From: Bacteroides_D sp963543925
Lineage (GTDB): Bacteria > Bacteroidota > Bacteroidia > Bacteroidales > CAJPTX01
DNA length: 64,000 nucleotides
Direction: 5' to 3'
Assembly (NCBI GenBank): GCA_963543925.1
Contig: CAUUCP010000001.1
Coordinates: 1-64,000 of the forward strand
The notes below the pieces were generated by a model that saw nothing but the letters and a program-made list of their open reading frames with translations, was not told the origin of the DNA and did no database searches. Shown here piece by piece: positions 27,211 through 36,497 of this stretch (its first letter is position 1; each line of letters opens with the position of its first letter). Made by a program: the position numbers and the translations under genes.

Positions 27211-27261
27211 AACTTTACGATTCTCCAAAGAGCGAAGGTGAACCTAGTTACGGAAAAAGAG

Positions 27262-28038
27262 ATGTTCCTCTATCGATTGCGTAAGGTGTGTGCCAATATC
27301 TACTTTTGGCTATACACGTTCCTCTTTTTCACGTTCTGGCTCTCGTTGTGTGCTATCACATGGCTCTTTACTTTTCCGTTTGACTACGAGCGTCGTTGTT
27401 TTCATACGGTATTACATACGTGGTGTTTTCTCTATTTGAAATTGTGTCCTTTTTGGCGATTTCGGATAGAAGGACGTCAGTATCTTCCAAAGGAAGCTTG
27501 TGTATTTGCGGTCAATCATCAGAGCCTTTTTGATATCGTCGTCTTTCTCGCCCTAAATCGTCATTTTAAGTGGGTGGCAAAGAAAGAGCTCTTTTCGAGA
27601 CCCTTTGTCGGTTGGTTGCTCTTCTTCGGACGGGATGTGAGTCTCGATCGATCCTCTCTGCGGGATGCCTCGCGAATGTTGTCGCTTTGTAATGCTTGGT
27701 TACAGCGTTCCGTAAGTGTTACGATTTTCCCAGAAGGGCATCGTTCACCAGATGGTCGTGTAGCGCGTTTCAAGTTGGGGGCTTTTCAAATAGCAAAGGA
27801 TGCGGGATGCTCGCTAGTTCCCGCCGTAATATCGGGTCCCGTGGAATCAATACACGGCTACTTTATTGAACCCAAGGTGGTACGGGTGCGTCTTGAGTTC
27901 CTTTCGCCTGTGCTGGCAAAAGAGCTCAAAGAAGCTCCTCTAGAGGACCTCGCAAAACGTGTCGAAGAGAATATACGAGACACACACCGTCGTCTATCAC
28001 CAACCCTTTATGCAGCAGAAAAACGTAATCAGGCATAG
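27262..28038 (+). CDS. plsC: 1-acyl-sn-glycerol-3-phosphate acyltransferase (PlsC family)
   Basis: Acylates lysophosphatidic acid in phospholipid synthesis. Acyltransferase motif I is NHQSLFDIVVF (NHx4D), motif II lies around FSRPFVGWLLFFGRDVSLDR, motif III is FPEGHRSPDG, and motif IV lies in LVPAVISGP. The N-terminus carries membrane helices. ATG 27262 is chosen; a GTG at 27238 would add eight residues (MNLVTEKE). The next gene, a glycosyltransferase, starts 7 nt after the stop, suggesting a lipid or envelope operon. Confidence 0.9.
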   Translation: MFLYRLRKVCANIYFWLYTFLFFTFWLSLCAITWLFTFPFDYERRCFHTVLHTWCFLYLKLCPFWRFRIEGRQYLPKEACVFAVNHQSLFDIVVFLALNRHFKWVAKKELFSRPFVGWLLFFGRDVSLDRSSLRDASRMLSLCNAWLQRSVSVTIFPEGHRSPDGRVARFKLGAFQIAKDAGCSLVPAVISGPVESIHGYFIEPKVVRVRLEFLSPVLAKELKEAPLEDLAKRVEENIRDTHRRLSPTLYAAEKRNQA

Positions 28039-28045
28039 AAAGAGC

Positions 28046-28990
28046 ATGATCTCGATTTGTATTCCGATTTTTAATCGCAACGTGATTCGCTTGGTAGAGG
28101 ATTTGCTACACCAAATTGAGGAGCGTGCCATTGATGCCGAGTTACTCCTCTTTGATGACGGGTCGGATGAGGCTGTCCGACTCCAAAATGATCCCTTACG
28201 CGATTATAAGCGTGTTACTTATTTGCCGCTTATTGAGAATATCGGCTCCAGTCGTATCCGAAATCGAATGGCGGATATGGCGCAGGGAGAATGGTTGCTC
28301 TTTCTTGACTGCGATGTTTCTGTCATGAGTGGGGACTTTTTGCAGATTTATGAGCAATATACCCATGGCTCTGATAGCGTCATCTGTGGCGGTGTATATT
28401 ATGGAAATAAGCCTGCTTCTCGCGAAGTACAACTTCAGTGGCGTGTGCAACAGTTGGCGCTTCGTCACCGTGCGCGTATCAGCCAGCGTGGGCTTTACGA
28501 GTACGTTACTACGGGTAATTTCCTTATCCGGCGCGCGCTCTTTGAAACGATACGTTTCGATGAAAAGTTGACGGGGTATGGACAAGAGGATCAGATCTTC
28601 TCGCTCGAACTTAAAAAACTGTCGATTACTCCCGTGTGTATAAATAACCCAGTGCTACACGACGAACAAACGTTGAATAGGCGATTTGTATCAAAAATCG
28701 AACAGTCGATGGTCAATTTGGTTCGGATTTGGCATGCTGACGCCGAGTTCCGACCTCAACTCGAGCGTACTAGCTATCGCCTGAGAGCGACTAAAGTGCT
28801 CAGGTGGATGGGATTAGCGCCACTGTTGCGTCTCTACTTCAAACTCTTCTGGAAAAAGTTGCGCAATGCCTGTATCGATGGGAGGTTGCCTGCCTGGTGC
28901 TTCTCGTTTTATCAGATGGTTTTTATCCTTGCCGCTTTTCGAGAGCCGAATCTTGACGTATTTATTCGTCGGATAAAAGCGAATGGCTAA
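28046..28990 (+). CDS. Family 2 glycosyltransferase
   Basis: A GT-A fold enzyme of 314 residues. MISICIPIFNRNVIRLVEDL opens the nucleotide-binding domain. LLFDDGSDE is the first acidic motif and LLFLDCDVSV the DxD-type metal site. YVTTGNFLIRR and GYGQEDQIFSLEL (ED dyad) match GT2 chondroitin/polymerising types. The C-terminus is basic and hydrophobic, suggesting membrane contact. ATG 28046 is used, as upstream frame lies inside plsC. Donor and acceptor cannot be predicted; a surface glycan role is likely. Confidence 0.85.
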   Translation: MISICIPIFNRNVIRLVEDLLHQIEERAIDAELLLFDDGSDEAVRLQNDPLRDYKRVTYLPLIENIGSSRIRNRMADMAQGEWLLFLDCDVSVMSGDFLQIYEQYTHGSDSVICGGVYYGNKPASREVQLQWRVQQLALRHRARISQRGLYEYVTTGNFLIRRALFETIRFDEKLTGYGQEDQIFSLELKKLSITPVCINNPVLHDEQTLNRRFVSKIEQSMVNLVRIWHADAEFRPQLERTSYRLRATKVLRWMGLAPLLRLYFKLFWKKLRNACIDGRLPAWCFSFYQMVFILAAFREPNLDVFIRRIKANG

Positions 28991-29029
28991 TTCTTTGTCG
29001 AATTTCTTTATTCTTTACTGCACAAGAAA

Positions 29030-29968
29030 ATGAAGCGAATTACTGTCATCGGGGCTGGAAACGTGGGGGCGACTCTCGTTTACGAGTTAGTACGCCGGAG
29101 TTTGGCTCAAGAAGTCTTTGTTGTGGATATCAACGAGGGGGCTACCCGCGGCAAGGCGCTTGATATGTGGGAGACTGCGCCGCTGCACGGATTTTCTACA
29201 AGAGTCCATGGCGTGGGAAATGATTACGCTGCCACGGCGGGCTCCGAAATTGTCATCATGACTGCTGGGATGCCACGTAAGCCTGGGATGAGTCGAGATG
29301 ATTTGGTGGAGATTAACGCCAAAATCATGAAAGACGTGGCGGCGAATATTAAAAAGTATTCGCCCGAGGCCATCGTCATTGTCGTTACCAATCCGCTCGA
29401 CGTGATGACCTATGCGGCATTCGTCGGAACGGGATTCCCACGTCATCGCGTTTTCGGAATGGCGGGGGTGCTCGACACCGCCCGTTACCGTGCTTTTATT
29501 GCTGAAGAGTTAAATATCTCGCCTCGAGATGTGCAGGCTATGTTGCTCGGGGGACACGGAGATTCTATGGTGCCCCTACCAAGATATACCACGGTGGGGG
29601 GAATACCGATTGCTGAGTTAATTCCAGAAGAGAAACTTTCTGCGATTATCGAACGTACCAAGCAAGGAGGAAAGGAACTTGTCGATTTGCTAGGGGTGTC
29701 GGCTTGGTACGCTCCTGGGGCTTCGGCGGCGGAAATGGTAGAGGCGATTGTGAAAAACGAGCGTCGCGTTTTACCAGTCTGTGCGGGACTTGCAGGGGAG
29801 TACGGATTGTCTGACTTACATCTGGGTGTACCCGTCATATTGGGCGAACGTGGGGTTGAAAAGGTTATCGAGCTCCGCCTAGATAGCAATGAATTGGAGC
29901 TCGTACATAAGTCTGCTGAGTCGGTTCGAAAGGTGATGCAGCAGTTGGATGCAATGAAAATCTTTTAA
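29030..29968 (+). CDS. mdh: Malate dehydrogenase (NAD)
   Basis: Interconverts malate and oxaloacetate. The Rossmann motif is VIGAGNVGATLVYELV and the NAD-specifying acid is VDINEG. Active-site blocks are TAGMPRKPGMSRDDL (mobile loop with the Arg pair selecting malate over lactate), VTNPLDVMTYAAF and LLGGHGDSMVPLPRYTTVGG (catalytic His). The 312 residues match the LDH-like MDH group of Bacteroidota. It is followed by a perfect 12-bp hairpin, which suggests that transcription ends before the next cluster. Confidence 0.94.
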   Translation: MKRITVIGAGNVGATLVYELVRRSLAQEVFVVDINEGATRGKALDMWETAPLHGFSTRVHGVGNDYAATAGSEIVIMTAGMPRKPGMSRDDLVEINAKIMKDVAANIKKYSPEAIVIVVTNPLDVMTYAAFVGTGFPRHRVFGMAGVLDTARYRAFIAEELNISPRDVQAMLLGGHGDSMVPLPRYTTVGGIPIAELIPEEKLSAIIERTKQGGKELVDLLGVSAWYAPGASAAEMVEAIVKNERRVLPVCAGLAGEYGLSDLHLGVPVILGERGVEKVIELRLDSNELELVHKSAESVRKVMQQLDAMKIF

Positions 29969-30014
29969 GCCTAGGAGGTGATTGATAGGTTTATAGGTTC
30001 TTACAGAAAGGAAA

Positions 30015-30057
30015 AACCACTGTCCCTAAGGGAGAGTACCTCCTCGGGACAGTGGTT
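30015..30057 (+). terminator. Hairpin between mdh and the TonB-receptor gene
   Basis: A perfect 12-bp inverted repeat AACCACTGTCCC / GGGACAGTGGTT encloses an inner GGAG/CTCC pair. An A-run precedes it and TTAGTATTTAG follows, so it could end mdh transcription, but it also lies in the leader of the receptor operon and could act as an attenuator. Confidence 0.6.
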
Positions 30058-30085
30058 AGTATTTAGAAAGAAGCGGGGCGGAAAT

Positions 30086-32110
30086 ATGAGAAGAAATTTA
30101 ATCGGTACAGGATTTTTACTATGCCTACTCTCCATTGTGCCATTTGTGGCACGTTCGCAAGGAGATATTGTAGCGGTCGGGGCACGGAGATATATCAAGG
30201 TGAGTCAACCCCTAGAGTTGACCGATCTTAAGGAATTGAATACGAGTCGTATGTACTCGATGGGCGATGCCGTGCGTTACTACTCTGGTGTCCAATTGAA
30301 GGATTACGTCGGACTCGCTGGCTTTAAGACCATTAATGTACGGAGTCTTGGTTCCGAGAGAATGAGGGTATTTTACAATGGTATCGAAATATCCAATGCC
30401 CTGAATGCGCAGGTAGATCTCTCCCGCTTCTCGATGGACAATGTCTCCAGTTTGGCGCTTTATAGTGGTCAGAAAGGAGATATCTTCCAGTCCGCATCAG
30501 ATTACGCGAGTGCGGGCAGCTTGTACATCACCACGCGTCGTCCACGTTTTACGGATTCCGCTCGCACCAATTTCCGAGCCGCTATTCGTGGGGCATCTCA
30601 TTATTACATCAATCCCAGTATGCTTTACGAGCATGATCTAGGAAACTATATGACAACCTCGTTGAGTATCTCCATCGACCGAAGTGCTGGAAATTATGGC
30701 TTTCGCTATCTGCGACGGAATGCCGAAGGAAAGGTGGTCTATGATTCCGTGGCGAATCGAAATAACAACCGTATCAACTCTGTGCGTGTAGAAGGTTCTC
30801 TCAATGGGATCTTAGAGCATGGCATCTGGAGTATTTATGCTTATCACTACAATTCCGATCGTGAGATCCCTGGTCCTATTGTTAACAATGTGTGGTATCG
30901 TGGTGAAGAACTCTCCGAACGCAATAGCTTCATTCAAGGAAATATGAAACTAGACCTCTCGGAGTCCTATCGTACACAGTTGAATTTCAAGTTCGGGTAT
31001 GATTATCTCCACTATGAGAGTAAGGATGAGCACTCTGCAAGTGTGAATGAGTCCTATCGTCAGTACGAGGGCTATCTCTCCAGTGCGCACATGTATCGAG
31101 TCTATGACGATTGGGTTGCCACAGGTGCTTATGACCTGCATTTTAATAATCTATTGAAGAAGGACGAACAGATTTTTCAAGAACCGTTGAATTTCGCACG
31201 CCCTTGGCGTCTGAAGCACTTACTCTCGTTAGCGACACAAGGGTCGCTTTATCGCATTCAATGTCAGGCTAGTGTCTTGGGAACATATGTGTCAAATTTC
31301 GAACGTAACCGTGCAAAACAACAGTATGACGACGAGTATGCACTCTCCCCAGGTTTGCTCCTCTCGCATTCTGTCTTCCGTCGTGGACCGCGTGAACTCA
31401 TTTTACAGGCCTATGTGAAAAACTCATATCGTGTGCCCAGTTACAGCGATCGTTACATTTCCGCTATCGAAGGAACAAAACTCAAGCCTGAGAATATGTT
31501 GCAGTATGCCGTGGGGATCAATTACAGCGACATGACTCTAGATTTGAATAAGTATGGTTGTGCAGTAGAGGCTTATTATCACGACGTTAGTAATAAGATC
31601 ATTGCTTACCCCAATGGTTCGCTCTATCGTTGGACTATGGCAAACCTCGGTCGTGCACAGATTATAGGAGGCGATGCGAATATGTTTACCTCTGTGCGTT
31701 TTTTGGAGAATTATGACACACCACTCTTGCTTACGGCCAAGGTGCGGTATACTTATCAGCAGGCACGAGATGTGACCAGTAAGTACGATACCTATTACCG
31801 TCACCAAATCCCGAATATTCCATGGCACAGTGGCTCTGCTATATTGAATTTGACTTTCCAAGGTTGGGCATTGAATTATAGCTTCTTGTATACTGGTGAG
31901 CGCTATTCTCGACAAGAGAATATTTCCTATTACAAGATGCAACCTTGGTATACACACGACCTCTCGCTAATGAAGACCTTCCCCCTAGGACGATGGAATC
32001 TGCGTACGATGTTGGAGGTTAATAACCTCCTAGGACAAGACTACGAGATCGTGGCCAATTATCCCATGCCTGGGCGTTTTTTCCGTGTCACCCTAGCTGC
32101 GGAGCTTTAG
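30086..32110 (+). CDS. TonB-dependent outer-membrane receptor (BtuB-like)
   Basis: 674 residues from ATG 30086, which follows GGGGCGGA and starts a clean signal peptide (MRRNLIGTGFLLCLLS ... ARSQ). The plug domain follows (YYSGVQLKDYVGLAGFKTIN, IYN-type GIEISNALNAQVDLS) and then a 22-strand-type barrel rich in aromatic residues, ending in FRVTLAAEL. An upstream frame from 29978 runs through the hairpin and is unlikely to be translated. With the beta-propeller lipoprotein, surface lipoprotein and BtuF-like protein downstream, the likely ligand is cobalamin or a similar corrinoid; iron complexes are the alternative. Confidence 0.85.
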   Translation: MRRNLIGTGFLLCLLSIVPFVARSQGDIVAVGARRYIKVSQPLELTDLKELNTSRMYSMGDAVRYYSGVQLKDYVGLAGFKTINVRSLGSERMRVFYNGIEISNALNAQVDLSRFSMDNVSSLALYSGQKGDIFQSASDYASAGSLYITTRRPRFTDSARTNFRAAIRGASHYYINPSMLYEHDLGNYMTTSLSISIDRSAGNYGFRYLRRNAEGKVVYDSVANRNNNRINSVRVEGSLNGILEHGIWSIYAYHYNSDREIPGPIVNNVWYRGEELSERNSFIQGNMKLDLSESYRTQLNFKFGYDYLHYESKDEHSASVNESYRQYEGYLSSAHMYRVYDDWVATGAYDLHFNNLLKKDEQIFQEPLNFARPWRLKHLLSLATQGSLYRIQCQASVLGTYVSNFERNRAKQQYDDEYALSPGLLLSHSVFRRGPRELILQAYVKNSYRVPSYSDRYISAIEGTKLKPENMLQYAVGINYSDMTLDLNKYGCAVEAYYHDVSNKIIAYPNGSLYRWTMANLGRAQIIGGDANMFTSVRFLENYDTPLLLTAKVRYTYQQARDVTSKYDTYYRHQIPNIPWHSGSAILNLTFQGWALNYSFLYTGERYSRQENISYYKMQPWYTHDLSLMKTFPLGRWNLRTMLEVNNLLGQDYEIVANYPMPGRFFRVTLAAEL

Positions 32111-32114
32111 AAAA

Positions 32115-33323
32115 ATGCGCTATCTCCTTTTCTTATCCTTCTTGCCACTCCTCTTTTTGACCTCGTGTCGACAGGAAGAGCTCGCTGTCTATTCCGAGCA
32201 AGAACGTTTGTCAATCCCCCCAGAGGAAAATCCATCCATCATCGGATTTTATGTCTTGAATAGTGGAGTCAAGGGAAGTAACGAGGCTACGTTGGATTAT
32301 TTCGACTATACGACCAGTCTCTACCATCGCAATATCTATGCAGAGCATAATAAGAGCGAGCTCCCTAATTTGGGAGATAATGGTTTGGATATTGTTGTGG
32401 CAGATGGACGTCTGTATGTGACCTTAAGTGGTTCGCATCGAGTAGAGATTTTTGATGCTTACACAACACAGCGGCTCGGATCTGTAGCTGTCAATAATCC
32501 GCGTAGAATTCTTGTTCACGAAGGTTATGTATACGTGACCTCTTATTTGCGACAGAAAAGGCAAGAGTTCGGACGCTTACCGCTGGGCGAGTTGGTGCGG
32601 ATTAATGCTGCTGATTTTTCAGATGTTAAGCGTATTCCATTAGGATGCCAGCCAGATAATATGGTCTTACGCACAGCTTATAGCAAGAAGGGAGAGCAAG
32701 TTCTTGATTCTGTAAAATCTATATTTGTCGTGAATACTGGTGAGTATAACCCACCACATTTTGATAATAGAATCTCGATTGTCAATCTAGACAACTTTGT
32801 ACAGACTGGATTTATTCGGACGGGGATTGCGCCCTATTCCATTACGGTCAGTGGTGCGAATGGGCGTTATATCTATGTAACTACACGTGGTGCAGAAGCT
32901 GGAGAGAGAACCAAATTACATATCTTGGAAGATAAGACTCAAGGAGGACTTAATTTCTTTGAGGAGGATTTGGGGAGAATACAAGATTTTCCTGCCCTCT
33001 CGTTTGTACATCTTACCGACACGCTTTTCATACTCAAGGGGGCGCGTAATCCCTTTGGGGAGGTTTACGAACGGGACTTTGTTAAGTACGGTCTTAAGGC
33101 AGATGATATCGTGGGAAGGTTTGTTACAGATGGTACAGAGTCCCAGATAGAAAATCCGACCAGCGTGGCTGTACATCCCATCACGCATGATATCTATATT
33201 ACAGATGCGCGTCGCGGTACCTCGAGTGGGCTTTTGTACTGTTATTCACCAGATGGAAAACAATTGTGGCGTGTAAAAACGGGCATCGCGCCTTGTAAAG
33301 TGGCTTTTGTCTATCAGCAATGA
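32115..33323 (+). CDS. Surface lipoprotein, YncE/YVTN-like beta-propeller (BtuG-like)
   Basis: 402 residues. The lipobox FLTSC places the modified cysteine at 18. The mature part has repeating beta-propeller blades such as GLDIVVADGRLYVTLSGSHR and VAVHPITHDIYITDARRG. In Bacteroides, BtuG is a propeller lipoprotein on the cell surface that binds vitamin B12 tightly and passes it to BtuB; the same position directly after the receptor (4-nt gap) suggests this role. Its stop overlaps the next gene (ATGA). Without a solved homologue, ligand identity is inference. Confidence 0.78.
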   Translation: MRYLLFLSFLPLLFLTSCRQEELAVYSEQERLSIPPEENPSIIGFYVLNSGVKGSNEATLDYFDYTTSLYHRNIYAEHNKSELPNLGDNGLDIVVADGRLYVTLSGSHRVEIFDAYTTQRLGSVAVNNPRRILVHEGYVYVTSYLRQKRQEFGRLPLGELVRINAADFSDVKRIPLGCQPDNMVLRTAYSKKGEQVLDSVKSIFVVNTGEYNPPHFDNRISIVNLDNFVQTGFIRTGIAPYSITVSGANGRYIYVTTRGAEAGERTKLHILEDKTQGGLNFFEEDLGRIQDFPALSFVHLTDTLFILKGARNPFGEVYERDFVKYGLKADDIVGRFVTDGTESQIENPTSVAVHPITHDIYITDARRGTSSGLLYCYSPDGKQLWRVKTGIAPCKVAFVYQQ

Positions 33324-33331
33324 GGTCGGTT

Positions 33332-34693
33332 ATGAATCGGATTCAGTGGCTTATTCTCTCCTTCTCTTCTTTCGTGGTGCTTTTCTTTGGGACTGCTTGT
33401 CGCAATGAAAAAATACCTCTCCTGAGCCTTGGAATACAGAAAAATTACGTTGGTACGCGATTACAGCCCTTGTATATAGATTGCGGATTAGATGCTGGTA
33501 CTTATGAGTGGCGTTTATTGAAGTACTCCAATGATACTGTGCTGGATACCATAGATCGTGTTGTCTCTAACTCCAAGACTTTGATTACTATCCTTGATAA
33601 AACGGGAGATTATACCTACCAGCTTTCTTACGAGCGTGACGGGGAACGTCTGACTAAGCAATTCTCAGTACACATTGATAGAGAGTTGATCAATTATAGC
33701 CCTTATATTTCCGATGTCATTGATTATGTTCCAGCTCCTGGGCGTTTCGTAAATGACTATCTCGGGCTGGTAGCGCCTCCGAAATCCTACGATGACGTCT
33801 TGGCGCGTTGCAAGACGATCGTTTGTGGAGGTAAGATTAACAAATCGATATCTCTTGGTGGTTTTGGTGGGTATATCGTTTTTTCTTTTGATCATGCTGT
33901 GATGAATGTCCCAAATTCTCCCGATTTCGCTATCTATACAAAAGTTTCTACTGTAGAAGGGGGAGAGGATTCTTCGGAAAATCCACAGGGACGCATCTAT
34001 ACGAATGGTAATCCTGGGGTAGTTTGGGTCGCATTCGACTCCAATAATAATGGTAAACCCGACGATGATGAGTGGTACGAGCTTTGCCGTCCAACAGACG
34101 GTAAGTCTGTTGCTGAGATGGAGCGATCGCCGATGTATAGCATTACCTATACCAGAAATAATAGTGGGCGTTATGAACGTGCTGATTCTCTCAGGGCTAG
34201 GGATTTTGCTATCCCAGATCACATCCGTTGGGAAGCGAATTACGCAGGAAAACTACCGTTGGTAAAGCAACAACTCTCTGGCTATATTCCAAAACTTGTC
34301 TTTGATGGCTTCGATCCCTATGCAAAGGATGGGCTTGGAGAGACCACAACAAAGCGGGAGTACTGGCCTTTTTGGCGACAGGAAAGTCCTACGATAACAT
34401 TGACTGGTACTCTTTTTCCAGATAATGGAGAAGAATTATGGAGTGGAGAGGGCGCGCAGTTGCGGGAAAAATCGCGTTATTGGGCACTTCCAAATACGAT
34501 GGCTGACAATCTCCTCCCTAAAATGACATTTGATATCGGAGATGCCATCGATCGTGAGGGAAATCCCGTAGCACTACCAGGGGTGCAGTTCGTAAAAGTG
34601 CAAACAGGAGTAAACCTACAGTTGGGGCGTATGGGGGGCTCCTCTACTGAGATGCAGGGAGCCATTGATTTGCATATGAAGGTGACGGAGTAA
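33332..34693 (+). CDS. Surface lipoprotein of the corrinoid-uptake cluster
   Basis: 453 residues from ATG 33332 (GAGGT upstream), with an alternative ATG at 33320 overlapping the previous stop. The lipobox FGTAC puts the lipid on Cys23. The N-terminal ~100 residues look like an Ig/PKD-type beta domain (YEWRLLKYSND, GDYTYQLSYERDG). The rest contains acidic, calcium-site-like stretches (FDSNNNGKPDDDEWYELC) and aromatic-rich segments. Relatives beside BtuB/BtuG in Bacteroidota are annotated as cell-surface proteins. It may bind or hold ligand at the surface like BtuH, though I cannot confirm homology by eye. Confidence 0.7.
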   Translation: MNRIQWLILSFSSFVVLFFGTACRNEKIPLLSLGIQKNYVGTRLQPLYIDCGLDAGTYEWRLLKYSNDTVLDTIDRVVSNSKTLITILDKTGDYTYQLSYERDGERLTKQFSVHIDRELINYSPYISDVIDYVPAPGRFVNDYLGLVAPPKSYDDVLARCKTIVCGGKINKSISLGGFGGYIVFSFDHAVMNVPNSPDFAIYTKVSTVEGGEDSSENPQGRIYTNGNPGVVWVAFDSNNNGKPDDDEWYELCRPTDGKSVAEMERSPMYSITYTRNNSGRYERADSLRARDFAIPDHIRWEANYAGKLPLVKQQLSGYIPKLVFDGFDPYAKDGLGETTTKREYWPFWRQESPTITLTGTLFPDNGEELWSGEGAQLREKSRYWALPNTMADNLLPKMTFDIGDAIDREGNPVALPGVQFVKVQTGVNLQLGRMGGSSTEMQGAIDLHMKVTE

Positions 34694-34729
34694 ACGACAT
34701 TTGTGATCGATATCTATTGTCAGAAGAGA

Positions 34730-35848
34730 ATGAGACTAGTGCGAACCGCTCTCTGGGTTCTTGCTAGTCTTATCTTTTTCATACTTCCGTGTTGTGCCCC
34801 AGAGCCTCATAACAATGAGTTGGTCTTGACAGATCCGTTGGAATCTTATGCAAAGGGATTTCGTCTACAACTGACTACTCAGGATACGGTGCTCTACTTA
34901 AATACCATCCCTCGTCTAAAACTCTTTTACGGAAAAAAGTTTAGAAGCGAGGAGGGACTGGGTGACACCGTGCAGTCTTTTTCTACTCCACCGAAACGGA
35001 TTGTGTGTCTGAGTACTACGCAAGTTGCTTTTTTACAAGCTCTTGGGATGGAAGAGCGGATTGTGGGGGTCGCGGGGGCGCGTTTTCTTTATTCTTCTAG
35101 GATGCTTACAGCTGTCTCGCAAGGGAAGATTCTGGATGTGGGACAACTCCCCGATCTGAATCTCGAAGCGTTGATATCGTTGAAACCTGATCTTGTGATC
35201 GGATATTCCGATTCTGAATATCTACCTGAGTACTATCGCCGTCTCCTTAATTTCCATATCCCCGTGCTCCTGTGTAATGAATATTTAGAATCACACCCTC
35301 TCGGACGTGCCGAATGGATTAAGTGTTTGGGGTATTTGATGGGGCGATATCCGCTCGCAAAGTCTATTTTTGACACTATCGAAAGTCGTTATCGTCTCTA
35401 TCGGATGCACGACTCTATCACGCGCCCCAGTGTTTTATTGAATCTTCCGTGGAAAGACATTTGGTACATCCCAGGAAATTTTACTTATGTGAGTCAATTG
35501 TTACGCGATGCAGGAGCGAACAATCTTTTGGGGGAGAAGTTCAAGGATGCGCGTTCGCATGCTCTTTCACAGGAAGAAGTGTGGGTCGCTGCAAAACAGG
35601 CGGAGTTTTGGTTACATCCAGGACAAGCTCGCTCTTTGAAAGAATTGTGGCGTTATCGTCATTGGAAACCGTTTGAAAAAGTACAGGTCTACAATAACAC
35701 GCGACGTTCTTCTGTTGAAAATGGTAATGATTTCTACGAGTCTGGGGTCTTGTTACCTCATATTCTCTTGAGAGATTTGCGGCAAATTTTCCATCCACTA
35801 CTCCTTGATACCCTCTATCCATCCTATTTTTATGAACGGCTAGAATGA
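34730..35848 (+). CDS. Periplasmic substrate-binding lipoprotein, BtuF/FhuD type
   Basis: 372 residues; the lipobox ILPCC gives an anchored binding protein. The class III (TroA-like) fold begins with PPKRIVCLSTTQVAFLQALG and EERIVGVAGARFLY, then LNLEALISLKPDLVIGYSDS. Such proteins deliver corrinoids or ferric siderophores to an ABC importer. ATG 34730 is preferred over a GTG at 34703. No FecCD/BtuC permease or ATPase follows; the next gene is aroK, so the inner-membrane importer must be encoded elsewhere. Confidence 0.85.
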   Translation: MRLVRTALWVLASLIFFILPCCAPEPHNNELVLTDPLESYAKGFRLQLTTQDTVLYLNTIPRLKLFYGKKFRSEEGLGDTVQSFSTPPKRIVCLSTTQVAFLQALGMEERIVGVAGARFLYSSRMLTAVSQGKILDVGQLPDLNLEALISLKPDLVIGYSDSEYLPEYYRRLLNFHIPVLLCNEYLESHPLGRAEWIKCLGYLMGRYPLAKSIFDTIESRYRLYRMHDSITRPSVLLNLPWKDIWYIPGNFTYVSQLLRDAGANNLLGEKFKDARSHALSQEEVWVAAKQAEFWLHPGQARSLKELWRYRHWKPFEKVQVYNNTRRSSVENGNDFYESGVLLPHILLRDLRQIFHPLLLDTLYPSYFYERLE

Positions 35849-35908
35849 GAAAAATAAGATCTAACAAGAAAAAGTGAATCTTCTCATTAGGCAAAAGCTC
35901 GATAGACT

Positions 35909-36430
35909 ATGAATTTGACATGTCCTCTCTTTCTTTGGGGATTTATGGGGAGCGGAAAATCGTTTTATGGGCGACGTATTGCGCGAGAGTGGCAGCTGCC
36001 ATTTTACGAGACAGATCTTGCCGTCGAGGCTACTACGGGGATGTCTATCCCTGAGATCTTTGCTAAGGAAGGAGAAAAAGCATTCCGAAGTTATGAACAA
36101 CATGCTCTTTTGGCAGTGGATTCTTCACAACCAGCGATTATTGCAACGGGAGGGGGGACACCATGTTTTTACGACAATGCGGCTTGGATGAAAAATCACG
36201 GTCTCACTCTCTATCTCCACCTTCCTGTGGAGGCGCTCGTGACGCGTCTGTTGCATTCCCATGCAAAAAGACCTCTTCTCCCCGAAAATAATGAAAAGGA
36301 ACTCCGAATACATGTTGAACAACTCCTCCAGTTACGAGAAAAAATCTATAGACAAGCCCATCTCTGTGTGGATGCCACGCGACTTACACCCGACTATCTT
36401 GAAAATGTCTTGCGCTTGCTTCCTTTTTGA
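35909..36430 (+). CDS. aroK: Shikimate kinase
   Basis: Phosphorylates shikimate in the chorismate pathway. The P-loop is GFMGSGKS (residues 10-17). The shikimate-binding region is ETDLAVEATTGMSIPEIF; the usual first Asp of DxD is Glu here. GGG in IATGGGTPCF and the lid KRPLLPEN are conserved. The 173 residues match the family. The gene lies 60 bp after the binding-protein gene and 67 bp before lysS, which has its own promoter. Confidence 0.93.
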   Translation: MNLTCPLFLWGFMGSGKSFYGRRIAREWQLPFYETDLAVEATTGMSIPEIFAKEGEKAFRSYEQHALLAVDSSQPAIIATGGGTPCFYDNAAWMKNHGLTLYLHLPVEALVTRLLHSHAKRPLLPENNEKELRIHVEQLLQLREKIYRQAHLCVDATRLTPDYLENVLRLLPF

Positions 36431-36456
36431 ATAGCATACATCTCGGATAAAAAAAG

Positions 36457-36464
36457 TATCTTTG
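36457..36464 (+). promoter_or_regulatory. -7 promoter element TATCTTTG for lysS
   Basis: Perfect TAnnTTTG match 33 bp upstream of the ATG at 36498. Confidence 0.75.
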
Positions 36465-36497
36465 TAAAGGTATATACTCAAAAATAGAGAGTCTTCC

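Noticed and set aside
29969..30085. Cobalamin riboswitch before the TonB receptor
   Set aside because: The interval is only 117 nt, holds a simple hairpin and lacks the conserved B12-box arrangement.
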